This document shows, one piece after another, positions 57,301-64,000 of a stretch of DNA of 64,000 nucleotides (positions are counted from its first letter, which is position 1; the number at the start of each line of letters is the position of its first letter). Source of the stretch: Ottelia alismoides (Eukaryota; Streptophyta; Magnoliopsida; Alismatales; Hydrocharitaceae); NCBI GenBank assembly GCA_037367405.1, contig JAZKJV010000603.1, positions 1,116,001 through 1,180,000 of the forward strand. Reading direction: 5' to 3'. The notes under the pieces are model-generated. The model worked only from the letters and a program-made list of their open reading frames with translations. It did not search any database and had not been told where the DNA came from. The position numbers and the translations under genes were made by a program.

Positions 57301-59102
57301 AGAGGGGTCTACCTGGGGTCAGAAGCTCGGAGAAGAGCTTCCTGGTCTTCGCTCAAGGGCCGGTAGCATCCCGAGCACGAGCAGCTCGTTGGAAGAGCTG
57401 CTACACGGCGGAGGTGTGCTGCGGATCTCGTCGGAGGTAGTCGACCGTCTTCGCTCGATGTCGTGCCCAATCGTTGTCACCGATGAGGAGAGTAGAGCTC
57501 AGGGGTGCCTCCTGCTATGGCGGATAGGGTCGAAGGCGGCCGAAGGCGGGGTATTCATAGGAAGGAGATGGAGGTTCAGGCGATCGAGGCATGGTGTTCG
57601 TGGAACGAAGAGGAAGGGGATCATGGTGGTTGTGGATTCTGGTGAGGATGAGGGATGTCGGGGCAACGTCGTGGTGGTGTCGATGGTCGGAGATGGTGGC
57701 TGTAGTGATGCCAAAATAGAAAGGGGAAGAAGGTGGTGCGAGGTGGGCGACGTACGCGAGGAAGTCAGCTGGAGGTGGAAGACGAACTCTGGACCGTTGG
57801 ATCTCGTGATCCAACAGCCCAGATTGAGGCGCTAAGGAGTGGCCTGGATCATATCGGAGAGAGGTGATCGAAGGGGTAGGGGCGAGACACGTGGCGAAAG
57901 CATGTGAGGGCGCTAAAGGACAGCCCAGATGTGATCTGGAGGAGCGATCGAACGACGGTGGAGAGTTGCCGGATGAATGGCTCGGATGGAAACGATCGAG
58001 CGGCACATGGTAAGCCACGTGGCGCAAGGTGATGGAGGCAGAAATGAGTGGCAGTGATAAGATTTGGTCAATGACCCAAGGGTTGGCATTGAGGCGGGGA
58101 TGGACGGCTCGGATCTGAAGAAGGGGAGGCCATCGGGGGGCTGTGGAGTGCGCGACGTGGCGCAATGAGATGAGGGCACTGGTGAGCAGCCCAGATGCGA
58201 TCTGGGTCTTGATCGGGTGGTCGAGGTTTGAAGCGGAGTGGATGGCTGGGATTTCGAAGGAGAAAGCGCCATCGGATGGTGGAGAAAGATGGGCGCGTGG
58301 CGCATTATGAGCGGGCCGCGTGGCGCAACCAGAGGGCGCCACGTGGCCTGATCTCGGTGGCTGAAAGAAAATGTGAGATAAGGGAGAGAAGATGGTCGAA
58401 TTTGGAAAAACTCAAAACATGAAAGTTGTAGATCTCGATGAGATCTACAAGTTTCATGTTGACCAAAAACGGAAATGAGGTCAAATAAAGTACTAAAATA
58501 CAAGGGTACAAATATACATACATATAGTGTACAATGGGGTCCAAAACCCAAGTTTTGCATACGAGCTCCGATTTAAATGAAATTGGTCTCATTTTGAAGG
58601 TCTTTGAATGTGTATTAATTTAAACGTGAGTAGACCTAGATCGGAGGTTGTATGAGAGAGAGATGTGCATTCTAAGGTCTAAGGTCTCCAACTGGGTTTG
58701 GGGTTTTATTGGGTAATTATTCAAATTAGAACTTTTTGGTATTTTCCTTGTGTTATTTGTCAGTAATATATAAAGTATGGAGTTGATTTTATTGGTTTTG
58801 GAGTGAGTATAAAATATATATAAATAGGTGAAATATGGTGAATATTCACAAGTGAATTGGGCTTCTTATTTAATGCAAATGTGAATGCTAAAATGCAGAT
58901 ATTACTTATGCATGCATGAATGCTAATTATGCAATATAAGTGCAAATATGCATCTAATTACTCGGGAACAAGACTATATTTTCAACTTTAAGAGTGATGA
59001 ATCACAGATTCATCACCCTCGAGCCATCCGCGTGGCATGAGCCACCTATGCCCGACCAGACCTCATTCCAGGCATAGCAGCACGCGTCATGTGTGTGCTT
59101 CC
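54371..59102 (+). repeat. Tandem duplication, unit 2
   Basis: It starts AGGTGAATTTTAAGTG directly after GTGCTTCCT and ends GTGTGTGCTTCC, followed by AATGGAAATTGCAG of the gypsy LTR. It includes the solo-LTR end at 59015 and the CCCTC duplicate at 59016-59020. The first 190 bases of the solo LTR (49436-49626) are missing here, which shows this is a segmental duplication and not a second insertion. Confidence 0.85.
55719..56739. mobile_element. Candidate TIR element inside the giant LTR (unit 2)
   Basis: The duplicate of 50981-52008. The ends read CAGAAAGGCGG and CCGACTTTTCTG, a better inverted match than in unit 1. The TATA-like box of unit 1 is changed here (TGTATGAAAG). Confidence 0.4.
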
Positions 59103-59230
59103 AATGGAAATTGCAGTCGAAACCCCTGTAACTTCTTCAATTTGCAGATCTATCATGCCTCACGTGTCCCACATGACGTGTCTGGGATTTTTGCACTCTT
59201 TTCACACCGATTATATTTAATTGCAAAAAA

Positions 59231-59816
59231 CTGTAGAGATATATCTAGTATTTATGTACTTATGTGTTAAGCGTAGGAGAACTAAAAGGCATAGCTCGAA
59301 AAGCGAGGAAGAAGCGAAAAGAACAAAAATGTATAGAAGAAGACAGCTCTAAAAAACTGGGAGATGTTTCTAGTGTTATGTCCTCTGTGCACGAAAAGCG
59401 AGGAAGAAGACAGCTCGTGCTAAGCGTAGGAGAACTAAAAGAACCAAAATGTATAGAAGTCGTCTTGTCCCCCTATAATTAGGCTCTGGCGGCCTAAGTA
59501 TAGAAGAAGATCAAAAATGGGGCGGACGAGGTCAAGAGGGGAAATGGAGGAGAATATATACAATATGGGCATCGGTCCCCCCTATACTTAGGCTCGGCTC
59601 AGCCTAAGTATAGGACAGAAGTGGTATGAGGACTGATGTAATATGGAGGATATACAGTGAACGGACTCAGGTGACTCTCCCCCCTATACTTAGGATCTGG
59701 TCATCCTAAGTATAATCGTAGATGAAAAAAATGTACAGGAATGGTGGGTATATACAAGGATCGCGGTCTGAATCTTTCCAGATGCTGTTGATGGCGAGAG
59801 TTCACTGCTGCAAGGT
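59231..59816 (-). other. 3' untranslated region of the minus-strand gypsy element
   Basis: Non-coding sequence between integrase and the point where the other gypsy LTR ends. It contains three hairpin-plus-G-run modules (59470-59715) and an imperfect duplication of GTAGGAGAACTAAAAG (about 59273 and 59425) with GCGAGGAAGAAG. No env-like frame and no 3' LTR were recognised, so the element seems truncated at about 59231. Confidence 0.55.
59470..59715 (-). repeat. Repeated hairpin plus G-run modules (minus orientation)
   Basis: Three modules on the minus strand: ACTTAGGATGACCAGATCCT, ACTTAGGCTGAGCCGAGCCT and ACTTAGGCCGCCAGAGCCTA, each followed by AAGTATAGGGGG or AATTATAGGGGG. The inverted ACTTAGG/CCTAAGT pairs form short stems, and the G-run resembles a polypurine tract. 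They match the plus-oriented set at 43725-44070. Confidence 0.7.
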
Positions 59817-60853
59817 CTAATGTGCAGCTCTATGTATATCTGCTGAATTTGTCTCACGCGTGAATACAATCTCCTCAACATGAACTAACTGTTCATTGGG
59901 TCCGACGAAGTGCTTCAACAGTTGTCCATTGACTAGGAATGTATGTGCGTCATCTGTGAGATCTGAGATCTCAATACATCCACTATCATGCACAGCACGG
60001 ACAATGAAGGGGCCCGTCCACTTGGATTCAAGCTTGCCTTGGAAAACCTTCAGCCTTGCATTGGACAACCATACCTTTTGTCTAGGAACAAAGGTCTTTC
60101 GTCTGATATATCTATCATACCAACGCTTTAATTTGTCCTTGTACACCAAATTGTTGTCGTATGCTCGGTTTCTGACTTCCACAAGCTCATTCAGATCCAT
60201 TTCTCTCTGTTTCTGCTCTAGGTGTTGTTCCAATTGACCTTTTTGATTGCTCATTCTGATTTGTGCACTAACTCAGCGGGCAAATGGCACGGCTTCCCAA
60301 ATACCATCCTAAATGGGAAGGTTCCTAACGGTGTCTTGTAAGCTGTCCTATAAGCCCATAGGACTTGATCCAAAATCTGAGACCAGTCCTTCCTGTCTGG
60401 GCGGACAAGCTTCTGCAATATGGTTTTCACCTCCTTATTCGACACCTCAGCCATGCCATTGGTCTGTGTGGTAAGGACTAGCGATACGGTGTTCGATGCC
60501 GTAATCATTCAAGAGTTTCTTCACTCTCTATTTACAAAGTGGCTACCCCCATCTGATATCAACATTTTGGGGATCCCGAACCTAGAGATGATGTGATCTC
60601 TAATGAATTTACAGACAGTCTTGTTGTCTACAGCTCGGGTTGGGATAGCCTCCACCCACCTTGACAGATAGTCTACCGCCAGAAGGATGTATTCGAATCC
60701 GTGGCTAACAAGGAATGGGCCCATGAAGTCGATGCCCCAGGTGTCAAAGACATCACAAATGATGACAGGCTGCATCGGCATCTCATCCTTGGAACCAACG
60801 GTTCCTACCATTCGCTGGCATATTGGGCACGACTTCGCAAAAGTATAAGTCAC
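59817..60853 (-). pseudogene. Gypsy integrase
   Basis: The first frame (60853-60521) has CPICQRM (zinc finger end), WGIDFMGPFLVSHG with the first catalytic aspartate, YLSRWVEAIPT and SDGGSHFVN with the second. A frameshift at about 60510 leads to the next (60508-60251), with [20 protein letters not shown] carrying the catalytic glutamate, [20 protein letters not shown] and [10 protein letters not shown]. The last frame (60254-59817) is the C-terminal domain with a basic coiled stretch and KLESKWTGPFIVRAVHDSG. No chromodomain is seen. The three catalytic residues are intact, but two frame changes split the domain. Confidence 0.88.
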
Positions 60854-61152
60854 ACTGAAGTACCTTCCATGCGGTCATCTTCCCGGAGTGGTGTCCTCCT
60901 GCCTCCAAACTGTGGCATAAAGAAAGGACACTCTGATTTTCCTCCTGAGGAATACACCATCTCCGGACACAATCCGGTCCTTCAAAGAAAAGGATTGGAT
61001 CATCCCAATGGTAATGTCGTGAATCCGACTTCAGTCGGTCTATGTGTCTCTTGGGCCAATCTTCGGGAACTTTCTTGGAGATGATAGTTCACGATATTGG
61101 CGTACCATGGGAGTGAGTCGACAACAAAAATCGACTCGTCAGGGAAGGAGTC

Positions 61153-61479
61153 TCAAATCGGCGTATCCTCAGACGCATTAAGATCCTCGAGACGGGAGAG
61201 GTGATCAGCTATCCACCTAAGAAGACGCGCCTTCGCATCCTTCTTTTCCATTAAGTATCGTAGCGTTGTATAGTCTGTGAACACAACTACCTTGGATCCG
61301 ATTAAGTGAGATCTGAATTTATCCAAGGCAAACACTACCGCAAGAATCTCCTTTTCCGTAACTGTATAGTTACGTTGAGCAGTATCAAGCGCTTTACTTG
61401 CGTAGTGTATGGCGAACGGGACGCCATCCCTCCTCTGTCCTAACACAGCCCCAACAGCAAAGTCTGAGGCGTCCATCAT
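61153..61479 (-). pseudogene. Gypsy RNase H, internally deleted
   Basis: [60 protein letters not shown] and [20 protein letters not shown] are the classic gypsy RNase H blocks, with the DAS, E and D catalytic residues visible. LLRWI is then joined directly to ADHLSRLED, so the usual stretch of about 20 residues between them (the LLLQEFD..NxVADHLSRL region) is absent. The deletion is in frame. It lies between RT and integrase, as in all Ty3/gypsy elements. Confidence 0.85.
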
Positions 61480-61694
61480 GATCTCAAAAGGCAGAGACCA
61501 ATCTGGGGCTTGTAGGTTGGGGCGTCCATGATCATTCCTTGTAATTGCTTAAAGACTTCACGACATTTGTAATCAACAATGAACTCCATGTCCTTGCCCA
61601 AAAGCTCAGTTAGTGGTCGGGCAATCTTAAAGAAATCCTTAATAAATCTTCGACAAAATCCAACATGCCCGAGAAAAGACCGCAACTGTTTCAC
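61476..61694 (-). pseudogene. Gypsy RT connection domain
   Basis: QLRSFLGHVGFCRRFIKDFF and KIARPLTELLGKDMEFIVDY are the conserved connection between RT and RNase H. The frame ends in a shift just before the RNase H start (LPFEI would be expected where CLLRS is read). An in-frame break before it (about 61700) separates it from the RT frame. Confidence 0.8.
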
Positions 61695-61712
61695 GTTGGT
61701 TGGTGGCTGGAG

Positions 61713-62537
61713 TCATCTAATCACGTCCACCTTGGCAGGGTCAAATTCCATTCCTCTCTTAGAGATGACATGCCCCAACGCAATGCCCTCCGTCACCTTG
61801 AAGTAACTTTTCTCCCAGGAGAGCACCAAATTGACCTCACAACATCGCTTGAGGACGCGGTCCATATTCCTAAGACAGGAATCGAAGGAATCGCCGTGGA
61901 CCGAGAAGTCATCCATGAATACTTCCAGGAATTCACCGACCATTTCGATGAATACAACAATCATGCACCTTTGAAAAGTACCAGGAGCATTGCATAACCC
62001 AAAGGGCATGCACCTGAAGGCATAAGTACTAAAGGGGCATGTAAACGTGGTTTTTTCCTGGTCCTCAGGAGCTATGGCTACTTGATTGTAGCCCGAGAAC
62101 CCGTCTAAAAAGCAGAAGAATTCTTTCCCAGCTAATCTCTCTAAGATCTGATCAATGAATGATAAGGGAACTGAATTTTCTTCATTGCGGCATTCAGGCG
62201 TTTGTAATCCGCACAGACGCACCACGACGTGGGTACTCGTGTCACGATGAATTCCCGACTTCTTTGGGACAACATGGATTGGAGCCACCCATTTGGAGTC
62301 GGAGATGGGATAAATAAAACCCGCATCACACCATTTCTCTATCTCCTTCACTACCTCTCGTAAATTTGGATTCAACCGATATTGGAATTCACGAGAGGGT
62401 TTAGCCTCATTCTCGAAGTAGATATGGTGCGAACACAGAGCGGGATTTATCCTGTGGAGATCGGAGATGCTCAAGCATATCGCCTTGCTGTTTTTCTCCA
62501 AGATCTCTAACAAGCGAGATTCCTGCTCCTCGGTCAA
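61713..62537 (-). pseudogene. Gypsy reverse transcriptase
   Basis: The 274-codon frame starts near the RT N-terminus (HHIYFENEAKPSREFQYRLN, EVVKEIEKWCDAGFIYPISD, WVAPIHVVPKKSGI), continues with FIDQILERLAGKEFFCFLDG and FSGYNQVAIAPEDQEKTTFT, MPFGLCNAPGTFQRCM, and the catalytic FMDDF box (expected YxDD). Between GIHRD and FIDQ the reading is out of frame for about 40 codons: the correct text (CADYKRLNAA) appears in another frame (62141-62329). One indel near 62240 and a compensating one near 62150 explain this. Otherwise it is well preserved. Confidence 0.9.
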
Positions 62538-62570
62538 TCGTGAGCTGATGATGACTGGATACCTCTTCTC

Positions 62571-63446
62571 TCATCCCGCAAGGAAGGCATATTTAAGCAT
62601 TGTAGGTAAAGGTTTGAACTCAGGTAAGGTATGATCATCAAGGAAGTCTGTCTCAATCGAATCTGAATCTGTGCTGGTAGTGGCTGAATCTGTCCTTGAA
62701 AGCCACCAAGTCGTTCGACTCTGGAATCGGTCGTCAAAGGTTTTCAAGCAATCGACAAAAGTCACGTCCGACTCATCAGACTCATCTTCTGATTGTCCTA
62801 AAGAGGGAAGGACTGACATGCCCAGCCGAGCCTCTAAGTCATCGAAGATGTAAGGGAATGCGCATTCTTTGTTGTACTCATTTCTAAAGATCTCGCAAAC
62901 TGACTCATGCACAAGATCTTCTCTGGAGGAGAGAGACTCATCGATGCTAGCTGGGTTCTGTCTCCATGGCCCAACGGTGTCTACATGAATACAATCTGCT
63001 TCGGATGAAGAGTACTCGGTACTAGATTCTGAATCCAGCCTCTGCCATCTGGTCTGCTTCATCTCGAGTTCCTCATCTCCGCCTGGAGTTTGGAACTGGA
63101 TTTTCCCGATCTTATAATCAAACAAGGCTCCTGCTATTCTGAGGAAGGGCCTGCCTAATATGATCTGGGAGTCTCTCCAATTGCGAGAGGTCTCCATATC
63201 AAGGACTGTAAAGTCCACCATGTACTCCTGACCCTCGACTTTGATGACAACGTTCCTCAATTCTCCTTGGGACCTCTTGGTTGATTTATCTGCAAACTGA
63301 AGTAAGGCCATGGATTTCCTAAGAGGTTCGAGATTAAGCCTCTCATAGAGGGTTGTAGGCATCAAGTTAATTGAGGATCCGTTGTCAAGGAGAGTGCGTG
63401 CAAACGCAATGTCATCGACATGACTCACCACATAATGTGCACCCAT
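62571..63446 (-). pseudogene. Gypsy gag-pol junction with aspartic protease
   Basis: MGAHYVVSHVDDIAFARTLL is followed by DNGSSINLMPTTLYERLNLE, where D-x-GSS takes the place of the retropepsin D-[ST]-G and INLMP is the Athila/Tat hallmark. LQFADKSTKRSQGELRNVVI, VDFTVLDMETSRNWRDSQII and LGRPFLRIAGALFDYKIGKI close the protease. The C-terminal third is an acidic, serine-rich spacer before RT, with a stop/shift between it and the RT frame at about 62571. The open length of 291 codons is long for a dead element, hinting that it decayed recently. Confidence 0.82.
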
Positions 63447-64000
63447 GTCTCTTCGTTTCCTTAGAAACGCATTCTTTATTGCGCAAGTAGTGGCTACTTA
63501 TAGAATGTATTTCTCAACACGGCTTTTGGTTTTCCTACTGGCCCTATTCGGTGTGCATCCCACCTTAAGGTATTCCTGGAATGCATGTGTCATATCTACA
63601 TACTTGTCAAAAGGGATTGTGACCTTGATATATTTGTTAAAGAATTCTGTCATCTCAGGGTCATCTTTTTGTATTTTTTTGGTTTTCTTATTTCTACCCT
63701 TAAGAGCTCGGGGGAAAGGGATTATTGATGCTAACTAAGATTTCAAAACTGAAAGATTTTCATTGAAATTAAGAACTGAGTTCTGTACATGACTCTAACA
63801 CTTAGACTGACTCTGACTCTGACTAAAAGGAAATTGATGCTGCGAAACTGGTGATGCGTCTTCCGCGACTGCTGGGACATCCTCCTCAGATGGAGGTACG
63901 GGCTCTTCATCGGTCTCGCCGGACTCACTGCTGGTGCGGTTAGGACTTAGAAGTCTTCTTCTGCCGGTGGTGGTGGTGGTGATGCTACTCTACCTCCAAG
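63447..64000 (-). pseudogene. Gypsy gag C-terminal region (runs off the window)
   Basis: The minus strand near 63730-63450 reads PFPRALKGRNKKTKKIQKDD, MTEFFNKYIKVTIPFDKYVD and a QEYLKVGCTPNRASRKTKSR block, resembling the gag-pol linker of Athila/Tat elements just upstream of the protease. Stops interrupt it, and nothing is recognisable from about 63740 to the window edge beyond a proline-rich stretch. Confidence 0.5.

Larger units (their letters stand above)
47661..59230 (+). repeat. 3' LTR of the pol-less gypsy element, interrupted
   Basis: It starts TGATGAATCCCAAATTCATC after the PPT and aligns with the 5' LTR until 49435. There a 4.85-kb solo LTR is inserted (duplication CCCTC), after which the LTR sequence resumes (54284-54370 and again 59016-59230) with GACCAGACCTCATTCCAGGC and GACGTGTCTGGGATTTTTG, both present in the 5' LTR near 41090-41230. 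The match ends at TATATTTAATTGCA (about 59230); the 5' LTR continues another 850 bases, so this one is truncated. Confidence 0.65.
59231..64000 (-). mobile_element. Athila/Tat-like Ty3/gypsy element (partial)
   Basis: A minus-strand gypsy element whose gag end, protease, RT, RNase H and integrase follow in that order from 64000 down to 59820. The 5' LTR and most of gag lie beyond the window. Sequence style (LLDNGSSINLMP protease, RRFIKDFxKIARPLTELL connection, [15 protein letters not shown] integrase) points to the Athila/Tat lineage. Frameshifts and a deletion show that this copy is dead. Confidence 0.85.

Overview
The window is a gene-poor, transposon-packed stretch of nuclear DNA from a flowering plant. 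The evidence is Ty1/copia and Ty3/gypsy elements of plant type, initiator-Met-tRNA primer sites, L1- and RTE-type LINEs, Mutator and hAT non-autonomous elements, and fragments of two plant host genes: a glutaredoxin-like gene and the last exon of a protein phosphatase inhibitor 2 gene. I cannot name the species. I see no intact host gene, tRNA, rRNA or CRISPR array. Almost every coding stretch is broken, so most of the value lies in the element boundaries, target-site duplications (TSDs) and nesting order.

Layout. 1-5770: the 3' part of a decayed copia element with a long 3' LTR, apparently inserted in a minus-strand LINE (5771-7165). 7.5-10.2 kb: MITE-like elements, one holding a second element with a 10-bp duplication. 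10.7-16.2 kb: a dense cluster of foldback elements joined by TA or GA microsatellite. One foldback carries a TRIM array (three LTRs head to tail plus one inverted) and a 305-bp MITE. 17.0-18.3 kb: a Pack-MULE holding a glutaredoxin-like pseudogene. 18.9-19.4 kb: the phosphatase-inhibitor-2 exon. 19.6-21.0 kb: a LINE endonuclease/linker fragment. 21.1-32.9 kb: a three-level nest, in which a solo LTR with perfect duplication GATTC holds a copia element (22959-32062), which holds a minus-strand LTR element without pol (25650-28133, duplication TTAAA). A small hAT-like MITE also sits in the solo LTR.

33.7-35.3 kb: a hAT-type non-autonomous element with a perfect 8-bp duplication. 36.5-39.2 kb: two minus-strand copia remnants, one inside the other, cut by the 5' LTR of a plus-strand gypsy element. 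That gypsy element (39224 to about 59230) has an internal region without pol and carries an RTE-type LINE. Its 3' LTR was invaded by a very long (4.85 kb) solo LTR (49436-54283, duplication CCCTC). A 4.7-kb segment spanning most of that solo LTR plus host sequence was then duplicated in tandem (49627-54370 and 54371-59102). 59.2-64.0 kb: a minus-strand Athila/Tat-like gypsy element with protease, reverse transcriptase, RNase H and integrase, carrying frameshifts and a deletion.

The parts do not form a pathway. They record successive insertions, captures and duplications. The strongest novelty candidates are the foldback family whose paired arms differ from copy to copy, the TRIM array with an inverted end, and the duplication across the solo LTR.
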